Shown here piece by piece: positions 1-8,884 of a stretch of 54,765 bases of DNA. Source of the stretch: Bifidobacterium rousetti (GTDB lineage Bacteria > Actinomycetota > Actinomycetes > Actinomycetales > Bifidobacteriaceae). The notes under the pieces were generated by a model. The model was given only the letters and a program-made list of their open reading frames with translations. It was not told where the DNA came from and did not search any database. Within the stretch, counting starts at the first letter, position 1, and the number at the start of each line of letters is the position of its first letter. The stretch is from the NCBI RefSeq assembly GCF_008698235.1, contig NZ_PEBH01000003.1, forward strand, positions 1 through 54,765, read 5' to 3'. Made by a program: the position numbers and the translations under genes.

Positions 1-1141
1 GGGATGCGGGGGCGGCCTGCGGGGCCGGGTTCTGCGTCTGCGGGGCCTGCGTGGAGGCCGGGGCAGCCTGCGGGGCCGCGGACGGGGTCGTCTGCGCCGG
101 CTGCGCCGGGGCGGAGGACGCGGCACGCTGCGGCATGCCGGCCGTCAGACCGTTGGCCGCGGCGTTGGCGGCGGCCTGCTTGGCGGTGTCGAAGCCGGCG
201 GCGATGACGGTGACGCGCACCTCGTCGCCGTAGGCGTCGTCGAGCGCGAGACCCCAGATGATCTGGGCCTCCGGGTGGATGGCCTTGCGCACCAGCTCGA
301 CGGCTGCGGAGGCCTCCTGCAGGCCGATGTCGGTCGGGCCGGCGACGTTGATGAGCGCGCCGTGGGCGCCTTCGATGCTCTCCTCGAGCAGCGGGGAGCT
401 GATGGCCAGCTCGGCGGCCTGGGTGGCGCGGTCCTCGCCCCTGGCGGAGCCGATGCCGAACAGGGCGGTGCCGGCGCCGCGCAGGATGGCGGTGACGTCG
501 GAGAAGTCGACGTGGATGTACGAGTTGGAGGTGATCAGGTCGGTGATGCCCTGCACGCCGGACAGCAGCGCGCCGTCGGCGGTCTTGAACGCGTCCATGA
601 TCGTGATCGAACGGTCGGACAGCTCGAGCAGTCGGTCGTTCGGGATGACGATGAGGGCGTCGACCTCCTGACGCAGGTTGTCGATGCCGAGCTCGGCCGA
701 GGCGGAGCGCTGCGGGCCCTCGAACGAGAACGGACGGGTGACCACGGCGATGGTCAGCGCGCCCTGCTGGTGGGCGGCGCGCGCGACGATCGGGCTGGCG
801 CCGGTGCCGGTGCCGCCGCCCTCGCCGCAGGTGACGAAGACCATGTCGGCGCCCTTGACGGCCTCCTCGATGTCGGACTGGTGGTCTTGGGCCGCCTTGG
901 CGCCCTTCTCGGGGTCGGCGCCGGCGCCGAGGCCACGGCTGGACTGGTCGGACAGGGAGATCTTCACATCGGCGTCGGAGCGCAGCAGATCCTTGGCATC
1001 GGTGTTCACTGCGATGAATTCGACATTCTGCAACCCCTCGGCGATCATGCGGTTGACGGCGTTGCCACCGGCACCGCCTACACCGACGACCTTGATGTTG
1101 GTCCTGTCGTTCAACTCCTCGTTCTGGGCGATCTCGCTCAC
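1..1141 (-). CDS. ftsZ: Cell division protein FtsZ (3' end outside window)
   Basis: FtsZ is the tubulin-like GTPase that polymerises into the cytoplasmic division ring. About 380 codons are visible. The N-terminal GTP-binding part starts KVVGVGGAGGNAVNRM, the tubulin signature GEGGGTGTGAS lies near residue 105, and the T7-loop region (HVDFSDV) follows. After the globular domain the protein becomes a Pro/Ala/Gln-rich linker, which runs off the window, so the C-terminal FtsA/SepF-binding peptide is not seen. I chose the GTG start at 1141 because AGGAG lies just upstream and the protein then begins MSEIAQNEEL. The gene follows dusB in the same direction but is separated from it by 241 bases with a hairpin, so it probably has its own promoter. 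Confidence 0.97.
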   Translation of the reverse strand, partial: MSEIAQNEELNDRTNIKVVGVGGAGGNAVNRMIAEGLQNVEFIAVNTDAKDLLRSDADVKISLSDQSSRGLGAGADPEKGAKAAQDHQSDIEEAVKGADMVFVTCGEGGGTGTGASPIVARAAHQQGALTIAVVTRPFSFEGPQRSASAELGIDNLRQEVDALIVIPNDRLLELSDRSITIMDAFKTADGALLSGVQGITDLITSNSYIHVDFSDVTAILRGAGTALFGIGSARGEDRATQAAELAISSPLLEESIEGAHGALINVAGPTDIGLQEASAAVELVRKAIHPEAQIIWGLALDDAYGDEVRVTVIAAGFDTAKQAAANAAANGLTAGMPQRAASSAPAQPAQTTPSAAPQAAPASTQAPQTQNPAPQAAPAS

Positions 1142-1266
1142 GTTGTGCTCCTGTCACTTCACGGTTACACCCTAGACTAGCGCAGGGCCACGCCGTATTG
1201 TGTGATATTTCCGCGCGTGTAGCGCAACATTACCGCAATGCGGTTTACGTTTCCGGGCCGTGGGCG

Positions 1267-1339
1267 AAGCCGGATTCCCATTCGTGACACACTCAAGGCC
1301 GTTCGGCTAAGCCTACGGTCCCGAACGGGAATCCGACTT
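1267..1339 (-). terminator. Inverted repeat after dusB
   Basis: An 18-bp imperfect stem (arms 1267-1284 and 1322-1339, two wobble positions) lies just past the dusB stop and before ftsZ. It probably ends the glyS-dusB transcript. It has no strong U tract, so it could also be an RNA-processing hairpin. Confidence 0.5.
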
Positions 1340-1382
1340 CCCCCACTCCTGCATCCGGCCAATCCGCCAGATGACGCATCAG

Positions 1383-2633
1383 CTAGTAGCTGGCGTCCAT
1401 CGGGTCGTCGCCGAAGAGGGTCTCGCGTTCCTCGTGACTGGTGGTGCGCGATTCGAGCCAGCCGTAGGGCAGGTGGACCTTCTTGGCGAAGCGCACGCGG
1501 CCGCGCGGCTTGTCGATCACGCGCGGCGGGAACTCGACCGATGGATCGAGCCTGCCGATCTCCCGGTCCACGTCGGCGAGGCTCTCGCACTCCATGAACG
1601 CCTTGCGCGTGGAGCCGCCGACCGGGAAGCCCTTCAGGTACCAGGCGATGTGCTTGCGCAGGTCGTGCACGGCCATGCGCTCGTCGCCGTCGTAGAACTC
1701 GACGAGCAGGCGGGCATGGCGCGCGATCACGCGGCACACCTCGCCCAGCGTCGGGTTGAACCGCTCATCGGAGCCCTCGAACGCGTGCTTGATGTCGGCG
1801 AACAGCCACGGGCGGCCCTGGCATCCACGGCCGATGGCCACGCCGTCGCAGCCGGTCTCGGCGATCATCGCGAGGGCGTCGTCGGCGCCCCAGATGTCGC
1901 CGTTGCCGAACACCGGAATGGACAGGTGCTCCTTGAGCTCGCCGATGCGGCTCCAGTCCGAGTGCCCGCCGTAGTATTCGGCGGTGGTGCGGGCGTGGAG
2001 GGTCACGGCGGCGCAGCCCTCCTCCTGGGCGATGCGGCCGGCGTCGAGGAACGTCTCGTGATCGTGGTCGATGCCGACGCGGATCTTCGCGGTGACCGGG
2101 ATGTTGGCCGGCTCGCACACCTTGACGACGCGGCGGATGAGCTCGGTGAAGATGTCGGTCTTCCACGGCAGGGCGGAGCCGCCGCCGCGGCGCGTGACCT
2201 TGGGCACCGGGCATCCGAAGTTCAGATCCACATGATCGGCCATGTGCTCGTCGACGACGATCCTCGCGGCCTGCTCGGTGATGGCAGGGTTCACGCCGTA
2301 CAGCTGCAGCGAGCGCACGCGCTCGGTGGGCGCGAAACGGCACAGGCGCAGGGCCTTGGGGTTGCGGGCGACGAGCGCGCGGGCGGTGATCATCTCGGCC
2401 ACGTACAGGCCGTCGGGGCCGTACTCCTCGCACAGCACGCGGAACGGCCAGTTGGTGACGCCGGCCATCGGCGAGAGCACCACCGGGGTGGGCACGTCGA
2501 TCGGCCCGAGACGGACCGGTTTGACGGCCGGGACGGATGCGGCGAGCGCGGCGGTATGACGCGGCGAGCGCGGATCCTCCCCGGTGAGGGAGTCGCCGCG
2601 CTCGTCGATGACGGTTTCGCTGTTGGCTGTCAA
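1383..2633 (-). CDS. dusB: tRNA-dihydrouridine synthase (DusB-type)
   Basis: This is a flavin enzyme that reduces uridine to dihydrouridine in tRNA D-loops. The TIM-barrel domain begins near residue 42 (LGPIDVPTPVVLSPMAGVTN). The catalytic cysteine is C141 in NFGCPVPKV, and the FMN-phosphate region appears as FGNGDIW and GVAIGRG. At 416 aa it has a roughly 40-residue poorly conserved N-terminus. The TTG at 2633 is the first in-frame start after an upstream stop. It begins 1 base after the glyS stop, so translation is probably coupled to glyS. No other ATG/GTG precedes the conserved domain with a better ribosome site. Confidence 0.93.
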   Translation of the reverse strand: MTANSETVIDERGDSLTGEDPRSPRHTAALAASVPAVKPVRLGPIDVPTPVVLSPMAGVTNWPFRVLCEEYGPDGLYVAEMITARALVARNPKALRLCRFAPTERVRSLQLYGVNPAITEQAARIVVDEHMADHVDLNFGCPVPKVTRRGGGSALPWKTDIFTELIRRVVKVCEPANIPVTAKIRVGIDHDHETFLDAGRIAQEEGCAAVTLHARTTAEYYGGHSDWSRIGELKEHLSIPVFGNGDIWGADDALAMIAETGCDGVAIGRGCQGRPWLFADIKHAFEGSDERFNPTLGEVCRVIARHARLLVEFYDGDERMAVHDLRKHIAWYLKGFPVGGSTRKAFMECESLADVDREIGRLDPSVEFPPRVIDKPRGRVRFAKKVHLPYGWLESRTTSHEERETLFGDDPMDASY

Positions 2634-2634
2634 C

Positions 2635-4110
2635 TCAGTACAGGCCGCCGGCCTCGTTGATCTTCACGGAGTCGGGCCATGCCTCGCCGCCCATGGCGAC
2701 GGGCTTCATCGGCACGCGGGTGCGGTGCTCGCCGATGCGGGCGTCGACGTACTCGGCGACCTTGTCCAGCGAGACGCGCTCCTGGTTCATCGTGTCGCGG
2801 TCGCGGATGGTGACGGCGTGATCCTCGAGGGTGTCGAAGTCGACGGTGATGCACAGCGGGGTGCCGATCTCGTCCTCGCGACGGTAGCGGCGGCCGATGG
2901 CGCCGGCCTCGTCGTAGTCGATCATCCACTCGTGCTGGCGCAGGTCGGAGGCCAGATCCTGGGCGACGGACTGCAGCTCCGGCTTCTTGGAGAGCGGCAG
3001 GACGGCGGCCTTGACCGGCGCGAGGCGCGGGTCGAGGCGCAGGACGGTGCGCTTGTCGACGCCGCCCTTGGTGTTCGGCGCCTCGTCCACGTCGTAGGCG
3101 TCGACGAGGAAGCACATCAGGGAGCGGGTCAGGCCCGCGGCCGGCTCGATGACGTACGGGATGTACTTCTCGCCGGTGGCCTGGTTGAAGTAGCTCAGGT
3201 CCTCGCCGGAGTGCTTGGCGTGCGCGGACAGGTCGAAGTCGGTGCGGTTGGCGACGCCCTCGAGCTCGCCCCAGTCGGAGCCCTGGAAGCCGAACTTGTA
3301 CTCGATGTCGACGGTGCGCTTGGAGTAGTGGGCCAGCTTCTCCTTCGGGTGCTCGTAGTGGCGCAGGTTCTCCGGCTTGACGCCGAGGTCCAGATACCAC
3401 TGGGTGCGGGCGTCGATCCAGTACTGGTGCCATTCCTCGTCGGTGCCGGGCTCGACGAAGAACTCCATCTCCATCTGCTCGAACTCGCGGGTGCGGAAGA
3501 TGAAGTTGCCGGGCGTGATCTCGTTGCGGAAGGACTTGCCCATGTTGGCGATGCCGAACGGCGGCTTGGAACGCGAGGAGGTCATCACGTTCTTGAAGTC
3601 GACGAAGATGCCCTGCGCGGTCTCCGGGCGCAGGTAGTGCAGGCTGTTCTCGTCCTCGACCGGGCCGAGGTGCGTGCGCAGCATCATGTTGAAGTCGCGC
3701 GGCTCGGTCCACTTGCCGCGGGTGCCGCAGTCGGGGCACACGATGTCGGCCATGCCGTTCTCGGGCAGCTTGTCGCCGTGCTTCTCGGCGTAGCTCTCCT
3801 GGAGCTTGTCGGCGCGGTTGCGCTTGTGGCAGTTGAGGCACTCGACCAGCGGGTCGTTGAACACGGCGACGTGGCCGGAGGCGACCCACACCGGGGTCGG
3901 CAGGATGATGGACGTGTCGACGCCGACGACGTCGGGACGGGTGACGACCATCGAACGCCACCATTCGCGCTTGATGTTGTCCTTCAGGGCGACACCGAGC
4001 GGACCGTAGTCCCATGCGGAACGGGTTCCGCCGTAGATCTCGCCGGCGGGGAACACGAAACCGCGACGCTTCGCGAGGGATACGACTTCATCAAGTTTGG
4101 ACTGAGCCAC
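2635..4110 (-). CDS. glyS: Glycyl-tRNA synthetase, class II homodimeric type
   Basis: The enzyme charges tRNA-Gly. It is the single-chain alpha2 form (491 aa), not the alpha2beta2 form with separate glyQ and glyS. Visible features are the N-terminal [11 protein letters not shown], the class II motif 2 region ([18 protein letters not shown]), the [12 protein letters not shown] motif and a C-terminal anticodon-binding domain from about residue 385. A CxxC...CxxC zinc-type pair ([16 protein letters not shown]) sits near residues 90-130. The start is GTG at 4110 with AGAAGG upstream. No T-box leader is seen in the ~100 bases upstream. Confidence 0.96.
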   Translation of the reverse strand: MAQSKLDEVVSLAKRRGFVFPAGEIYGGTRSAWDYGPLGVALKDNIKREWWRSMVVTRPDVVGVDTSIILPTPVWVASGHVAVFNDPLVECLNCHKRNRADKLQESYAEKHGDKLPENGMADIVCPDCGTRGKWTEPRDFNMMLRTHLGPVEDENSLHYLRPETAQGIFVDFKNVMTSSRSKPPFGIANMGKSFRNEITPGNFIFRTREFEQMEMEFFVEPGTDEEWHQYWIDARTQWYLDLGVKPENLRHYEHPKEKLAHYSKRTVDIEYKFGFQGSDWGELEGVANRTDFDLSAHAKHSGEDLSYFNQATGEKYIPYVIEPAAGLTRSLMCFLVDAYDVDEAPNTKGGVDKRTVLRLDPRLAPVKAAVLPLSKKPELQSVAQDLASDLRQHEWMIDYDEAGAIGRRYRREDEIGTPLCITVDFDTLEDHAVTIRDRDTMNQERVSLDKVAEYVDARIGEHRTRVPMKPVAMGGEAWPDSVKINEAGGLY

Positions 4111-4206
4111 AATGCACCTTCTGGTATGAACGGTTTGGGGTCTTTACAACCGCTTCAGGATACCGGCACAGTCTGACAGTGGCTGCCGGACCGCCTCCGT
4201 GACGCA

Positions 4207-5346
4207 TCACCTCCCCTTGAACAGGCGGAACAGGCGGGATTCTCGCACGGCGAGCACACCCGCGACACTCGCGGCGAGCACGCCGGCGAACAGGGCGAGC
4301 GGCGAGCGGGCGGCGGCGAGGAGCACCGCCTCCGGGTCGGACGGGGATGCGCGCAGGCAGAGCGCGGCGATCAGCGACAGGCCAGTCACGGTCGCGCCGC
4401 CGGCCCAGACAAGGGTTTCGACCAGCGCCGCGAGCAGCTGGTCCGATTTGCGTTGGCCGCAGTGGAGGGCGCCCGCGTATTCCAGACGCCGCCTGTGCAC
4501 GGACGCGACGCCGATGACGAGGCCGACCGCGAGCGCCGCCCAGGGCAGCATGTGGGTCATGCGCGTCTCGTACAGCGCCGCGGCGTTCCACCCGCGATCG
4601 AGGCTTTTGTTGAGCATGGTGGTGCCGGGGAGGGTCTGCGTGGTCGATTTGCCGGCGATGGCGGTCGTGGTGAGCAGCGATTCGACCGCGTCGGTGCGCG
4701 GCCACTGCTTGGCCCAGCATTCGCTGAACGGCTTGGCGTCGGCCGTCGCGGGGACGACGAGCGCATAGGCGAAGCGGGTGTCGCGTCCGTCGTTCGGCCA
4801 GTCGAAGACGCCGGCGACGGGGATGTCGCCGCGGTCGGTCTCGATCGTGACGCCCTTGGCCCAGCCGAAGTCGTGGGCGAGGGTCGCGGAGACCCATACG
4901 CCGGTGGGATCGGCGTCGGCGGCAGATCCCCCGGCGGTCTCTTCCCCGTCGGCCGTATCGACGGAACCGTCTCCCCCGGCGGCCGCGAGCAGGCCGATCA
5001 TGCCGGCGGTGACCTCGTATGAGCCGATGCTGCGCCCCGGGGTCGAGCGCGGGGTGACTTGGTCGCCCTCGCGCATGGCGCCCGCGGCTTGCGGCCCGCC
5101 GTCCGCGTCGACGAGACGGTCGCAGGCGGCGCCGTCGATCACGGAGACGGGACTGACGATGGTGGTGACGTCCGCCGCGGCCCGGATGCGGGTGACGGCG
5201 TCACGCTCCTGTCCGATGACGGCGAGCGCCTCGAACCCGCCGATGAGCGTGCCGGCCACGGCCACGGCGAGGAACCAAACCGCGGCGCGGGCGGCGCCGG
5301 AGCCGATGTTGCGCATCGCCTCGGAGAGGATGGACGCGAGTCTCAT
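4207..5346 (-). CDS. ABC transporter permease, FtsX/MacB-like
   Basis: This is the membrane component of a MacB-type exporter (379 aa). One N-terminal membrane segment (residues ~20-42) is followed by a large extracytoplasmic domain with acidic Gly/Asp-rich insertions, and then by membrane segments in the C-terminal third (PWAALAVGLVIGV, LLAALVETLVWAGG, LALFAGVLAASVAG). That is the FtsX/MacB topology. The ATG at 5346 has GGAAAGGAG upstream and overlaps the stop of the ATPase gene (ATGA), which implies translational coupling. It is the third gene of adaptor-ATPase-permease. The substrate is unknown; the flanking two-component system suggests an envelope or drug stress. Confidence 0.82.
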   Translation of the reverse strand: MRLASILSEAMRNIGSGAARAAVWFLAVAVAGTLIGGFEALAVIGQERDAVTRIRAAADVTTIVSPVSVIDGAACDRLVDADGGPQAAGAMREGDQVTPRSTPGRSIGSYEVTAGMIGLLAAAGGDGSVDTADGEETAGGSAADADPTGVWVSATLAHDFGWAKGVTIETDRGDIPVAGVFDWPNDGRDTRFAYALVVPATADAKPFSECWAKQWPRTDAVESLLTTTAIAGKSTTQTLPGTTMLNKSLDRGWNAAALYETRMTHMLPWAALAVGLVIGVASVHRRRLEYAGALHCGQRKSDQLLAALVETLVWAGGATVTGLSLIAALCLRASPSDPEAVLLAAARSPLALFAGVLAASVAGVLAVRESRLFRLFKGR

Positions 5347-5996
5347 GACAGCTCCTTTCCATACCGCGCCTGCGTCGCCGCCTCTTCCGGCGCGTAGTCG
5401 GCGAGGTCGATGACCCGCTCGCAGGCGTCGCGGGTGGCGAGGTCGTGGGTGGCGACGACGACGATCATGCCGTGTCCGGCGAGGTTGCCGAGCACGCCCG
5501 AGACGCTGTGGGCGGTGCGCGTGTCCAGCTGGGCCGTGGGTTCGTCGACGAGCAGCATGTCCGGGGCCGAGCTTACGGCCCGGGCGAGCATGAGCCGTTG
5601 CGCCTCGCCGCCGGAGAGCGCGGCGAACGGGCGGTCGGCGACGGGCCCGAGATCGAACATGTCCATCGCCTCCAGCGCCTGCGGTTCCGCCTCGCGCCGG
5701 CGCAGGCCCCGCGCGAGCAGCGGGAAGACGACGTGGTCGAGCGCGCTGCGTTCGGCGACGCCGTACGGGTTCTGGAACACCCAGCCGATGCGGTTCACGC
5801 CGTCGCGCGTGACCGTGCCGGCGGCGGGTTTCTCCCATCCGGCGAGGATCGACAGCAGCGTGGATTTGCCGCAGCCGCTCGGCCCGCAGATCGCCGTCGT
5901 GGTGCCCGCCTCAAGGGTGAAGGACAGGTGTTCGAACAGCGTGTCCGTGCCGGGGAACCGGTGGGCGAGGTCGTGGCCGGTCACGCTCGCGGACAT
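5343..5996 (-). CDS. ABC transporter ATP-binding protein (LolD/MacB-type)
   Basis: This is a 217-aa ATPase that would power the neighbouring permease. Walker A is GPSGCGKST (residues ~39-47), the Q-loop lies in WVFQNPYG, the signature is LSGGEAQR, Walker B is MLLVDEPT, the D-loop is AQLDTRT and the switch histidine is in ATHD. The Q-loop to signature spacing fits the MacB/LolD/FtsE class. ATG at 5996 follows a GGGGG-TTGAC site, and the gene start overlaps the end of the adaptor gene by 16 bases. Its stop overlaps the permease start. The three genes form one operon. Confidence 0.93.
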   Translation of the reverse strand: MSASVTGHDLAHRFPGTDTLFEHLSFTLEAGTTTAICGPSGCGKSTLLSILAGWEKPAAGTVTRDGVNRIGWVFQNPYGVAERSALDHVVFPLLARGLRRREAEPQALEAMDMFDLGPVADRPFAALSGGEAQRLMLARAVSSAPDMLLVDEPTAQLDTRTAHSVSGVLGNLAGHGMIVVVATHDLATRDACERVIDLADYAPEEAATQARYGKELS

Positions 5997-7180
5997 GTCA
6001 ACCCCCTGATCGCTCCTCCGACCGATACCGTGGAGGGGCCGGCGGACGGTTCGGAGCCGTCGGCGGGCCTGACGAGGCTCACGCCCAGGTCCGCGCCGAC
6101 CACCGTCACCGGGATCGTCCTGCCGTCGGAGGCGATGCATCCGGTATCGCCGTCGACGCCGAACACGGCGGCGGCCGGCACGCGCATCACGTCGACCGGC
6201 TGCGCCAGGGCCACGGTGGCGTCGATCCCCTGCGCGGACTCCTGCGACGTGGATTGCGATGACGACTGACCCGACGACTGGCCCTGCGCGGACTGCAACG
6301 ACGACGAGGATTGGACGAACATGCGGAACTCCGGCGAGGCGGTGACGCGCGCGCAGAACTCCGGATCGTCGATGCGTGTGGCGCCGGCCTTGAGCACGCC
6401 CTGCTGGCCGAAGACGGTGATCGTCCGGTCGGCGTTCTCGGCGGCGCCGTCCCTCAAGCTGATCGCGGTCAGGGCACCGGGGATCCGGCCGATCGGCGTC
6501 CCGGCCGTGACCATGGTGCCGGGCACGCCGTTCCAGTCGGAGACGGCCGCCTCGCGCTGCGGCAGCCAGATCACGTCCGCGATGGCGAGGTTGCCGTCCA
6601 GCCCCGAGGTCACGCCGAGCCCTCGCCACAGGGCCTTGACGGCCTTGACCGTCCGCGTCGTGTACCGGTCGGTGTCGGCGGGCGCGCCGAAACCGAGCCG
6701 CGCAAGCTCGTCGTTGAGCGCGCGCACGTCCCCGCCTTTGTCGCCGTATTGCAGGTCGCGGTAGAGCGGGGTCGCGGTGGCGAGCGCGACGATGGGCCGT
6801 CCGTCGACCGCGAGCGCGGCCCTGCCGGAGACGAGACCCTCGCCGGAATGGTCGGCGGTCACGGTGCCGGACGTGTTGATGAGCATCTGACGGGAGGCGG
6901 AGAGCGTGGGGATGACGCTGATCTGCCTGTTCGCGTCGTAACGCTGGATGCCGACCGGCGCGCTGGTGACCTCCTTCGCGCGCGACAGTATCGCCGGATG
7001 ACGGTCGGGCAGCAGGAACGCGGCCGCGCCGACGCTGACGGCCGCGGTGAGGATGACGGCGATCAACAGCCAGGCGACGGGGAACCCACGTCGCGCGGTG
7101 CCGCGTGGAGTGCCGCGCGGCACGCCCCGCCCCGTCGACGGCCCCGATGATGCCGATGATGTCTTCGATGACTTCGCCAT
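5981..7180 (-). CDS. Membrane-anchored efflux adaptor with peptidoglycan-binding-like segment
   Basis: The protein is 399 aa. A cytoplasmic Ser/Gly/Arg-rich tail (~33 residues) and one membrane helix (~34-57, FPVAWLLIAVILTAAVSVG) lead to an extracytoplasmic domain. Residues ~145-195 (GGDVRALNDELARLGF ... RTVKAVKALWRGLGV) look like a PG_binding_1 repeat, as in actinobacterial adaptor proteins that pair with MacB-like transporters. A Ser/Gln-rich stretch lies near residues 290-320. The ATG at 7180 is chosen over an earlier in-frame start (7273) because GGAGGGGAGG sits directly upstream. First gene of the export operon. Confidence 0.75.
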   Translation of the reverse strand: MAKSSKTSSASSGPSTGRGVPRGTPRGTARRGFPVAWLLIAVILTAAVSVGAAAFLLPDRHPAILSRAKEVTSAPVGIQRYDANRQISVIPTLSASRQMLINTSGTVTADHSGEGLVSGRAALAVDGRPIVALATATPLYRDLQYGDKGGDVRALNDELARLGFGAPADTDRYTTRTVKAVKALWRGLGVTSGLDGNLAIADVIWLPQREAAVSDWNGVPGTMVTAGTPIGRIPGALTAISLRDGAAENADRTITVFGQQGVLKAGATRIDDPEFCARVTASPEFRMFVQSSSSLQSAQGQSSGQSSSQSTSQESAQGIDATVALAQPVDVMRVPAAAVFGVDGDTGCIASDGRTIPVTVVGADLGVSLVRPADGSEPSAGPSTVSVGGAIRGLTCPRA

Positions 7181-7390
7181 GATGGCCTCCCCTCCTCGCG
7201 TCCTCACGCTCGCCCCTCGCGTCCGATCGGGCTTCGATCCCGACGTCGGCTTCGGCGTCGTGTCCGATTCCATCGTTCCACGCCGTCCGCGCGCACGGTC
7301 AGGCGAAGGTCAGGGCGGGGCCGCCTACGATGGAAGGTGCACAGGCTGTACAGCCGTGCGGCACAGGGGTTTCAGGACAAGGGGGTTGAG
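7181..7390. promoter_or_regulatory. Divergent intergenic region with 12-bp palindrome
   Basis: These 210 bases separate the export operon (minus) from the lipoprotein/two-component operon (plus). A perfect 12-bp palindrome, GGCTGTACAGCC, is at 7344-7355. A TACGAT -10-like hexamer lies at 7326-7331 on the plus strand. The palindrome is a plausible response-regulator or repressor site, but this is inference from position only. Confidence 0.4.
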
Positions 7391-8188
7391 ATGGGACGAC
7401 GATCATCACAGGGGTTCACGCGCATCCAGCGGTTGCTGGCCGCGACGCTGGCCGCGGCGGCGCTGCTCGCGGGGCTCGCGGGCTGCGCGGGGCCGACGAA
7501 CGGCACGCAGAGCGCATCACCCGCATCCGGGGATCAGGGTTCGTCGGCGCAGGGGCAGGATTCCTCGCAACGGCAGGGGCCGGTCTCGACGCTGCGCGAC
7601 GCCGACGGCAACGGGCGGCTGGCGAGCTCACTGCCCGCCTACATCGACGAGGTGCTCGCCGACCCGTACGTGTCGGACTACGAGCGCCCGTTCCTTGAAC
7701 AGGCCAAGAAGGAGGGACGGGTGTCGACGGCCGTCTACGAGAAGGTCTGGTCGGACTACAAGACGTGCATGGTCGACCACGGATTCAAGGAGCCGAAGCT
7801 CGAACGGTTCCCGAACGGCATGATGGACATCATGCAGCACGCCGTCGGCACCGACAAGCAGGAGGAGCGGTGGCGCGACGCCTACGCCGACTGCTATCTG
7901 CGGTTCTCCCATGTGCAGGGCCTGTACGGTCAGCAGCAGGGCAACCCGAACCTGTACGCCAACGTCGACGAGGCGGTCGTCGACTGCATGCGGCGCGAGG
8001 GCGTGGTACCTCCGAGCTACACGGTCAAGGACTTCAACGACGGGCAGACCCAGCTCCAGACGGAAGGCTGGACGGACGCGAAGGACAAGCTCGGCTACGA
8101 TTTCGGTGACGCGCGCGTGCGCGGCTGCAAGGCGGCGCAGGGCTGGTCGTCGAGCACCGCCGACGACCCCGTGGAGTACTTCTGGTAG
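7391..8188 (+). CDS. Predicted lipoprotein next to a two-component system
   Basis: The protein is 265 aa. It has an Arg-rich n-region, a hydrophobic core (LLAATLAAAALLAGLAG) and a lipobox ending in LAGC, so it should be lipid-anchored outside the membrane. A Gly/Ser/Gln linker follows. The mature domain has paired cysteines (TCMVDHGF, DCYLRF, DCMRREG, RGCKAAQG), which suggests disulphides. I do not recognise the family. ATG 7391 has AAGGGGG upstream; an earlier in-frame ATG at 7337 lacks a site. It ends 3 bases before the response regulator, so it is co-transcribed and may be an accessory sensor or ligand-binding partner of the kinase. Confidence 0.8.
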   Translation: MGRRSSQGFTRIQRLLAATLAAAALLAGLAGCAGPTNGTQSASPASGDQGSSAQGQDSSQRQGPVSTLRDADGNGRLASSLPAYIDEVLADPYVSDYERPFLEQAKKEGRVSTAVYEKVWSDYKTCMVDHGFKEPKLERFPNGMMDIMQHAVGTDKQEERWRDAYADCYLRFSHVQGLYGQQQGNPNLYANVDEAVVDCMRREGVVPPSYTVKDFNDGQTQLQTEGWTDAKDKLGYDFGDARVRGCKAAQGWSSSTADDPVEYFW

Positions 8189-8191
8189 ATC

Positions 8192-8884
8192 ATGGCGGGG
8201 ATACTGATCGTCGAGGACAACACGGGCATGGCCGCCTCGCTCGACGACGCGCTGAGGCATGAGGGCTACCGCACCTGGACGGCCGAAACCGGTGTCGAGG
8301 CGCTGGAACTGCTCGCCGCGCACCGGGACGCCATCGACGTGGTCCTGCTCGACCGCGACCTGCCGGTCATGTCCGGCGACACGGTGATGACGACGATCCG
8401 CGCGCTCGGACTGGATGTGAGCGTGCTCATGGTCACCGCCTCGGCCAGCCCAGAGCAGCGCGTGGAGGGGCTGGACCTCGGCGCCGACGACTACCTGCCC
8501 AAACCGTTCGTCTACCGGGAGCTGTCGGCCCGCATCCGCGCCCTGCTGCGCCACGACGCGAGACGACGCGAGACGACGGGGTCCTACGACGATTCCGGCG
8601 CCGTCGCGCAGCCGGTCGTCATCGACGACGACCGTCGACTCGCCTACTGGAGAAACACCCCGCTCGACCTGACCGCGCGGGAGTTCGCCGTGCTGCGCCG
8701 CATCGTCGAGGCGGACGGCGGCTGGGTCACGCTCGACGAACTCATCGCCGCCGCATGGCCGGACGGCGCGGCCAGCGCCGGGGCGGCCAAGACGCTCGTC
8801 TACACGCTCAGACGCAAGCTCGAGGCCGCCGGCGGCAAGGGCGTCATCGTCTCGGCGCGAGGGAAGGGATACCGTCTGCCATGA
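8192..8884 (+). CDS. OmpR-family response regulator
   Basis: This is a 230-aa DNA-binding regulator of a two-component system. The receiver domain (residues 1-~118) has the acidic pair in IVEDN, the phospho-acceptor D54 in LLDRDLPVMSG, and K104 in LPKPF. The winged-helix domain (~140-230) has the typical LTAREFAVLRRI and TLVYTLRRKLE...GKGYRLP segments. It starts 3 bases after the lipoprotein stop, and its stop overlaps the kinase ATG (ATGA), so the three genes are translationally linked. The likely target is its own operon and the divergent export operon (inference). Confidence 0.95.
   Translation: MAGILIVEDNTGMAASLDDALRHEGYRTWTAETGVEALELLAAHRDAIDVVLLDRDLPVMSGDTVMTTIRALGLDVSVLMVTASASPEQRVEGLDLGADDYLPKPFVYRELSARIRALLRHDARRRETTGSYDDSGAVAQPVVIDDDRRLAYWRNTPLDLTAREFAVLRRIVEADGGWVTLDELIAAAWPDGAASAGAAKTLVYTLRRKLEAAGGKGVIVSARGKGYRLP

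Noticed and set aside
4111..4206. T-box leader for glyS
   Set aside because: Only about 100 bases are available and there is no TGGNACCGCG-type anti-terminator sequence.
5347..5838. N-terminal extension of the permease
   Set aside because: The frame is open but overlaps the ATPase gene almost entirely, is Arg/Gly-rich and has no ribosome site; ATG 5346 has a good one.
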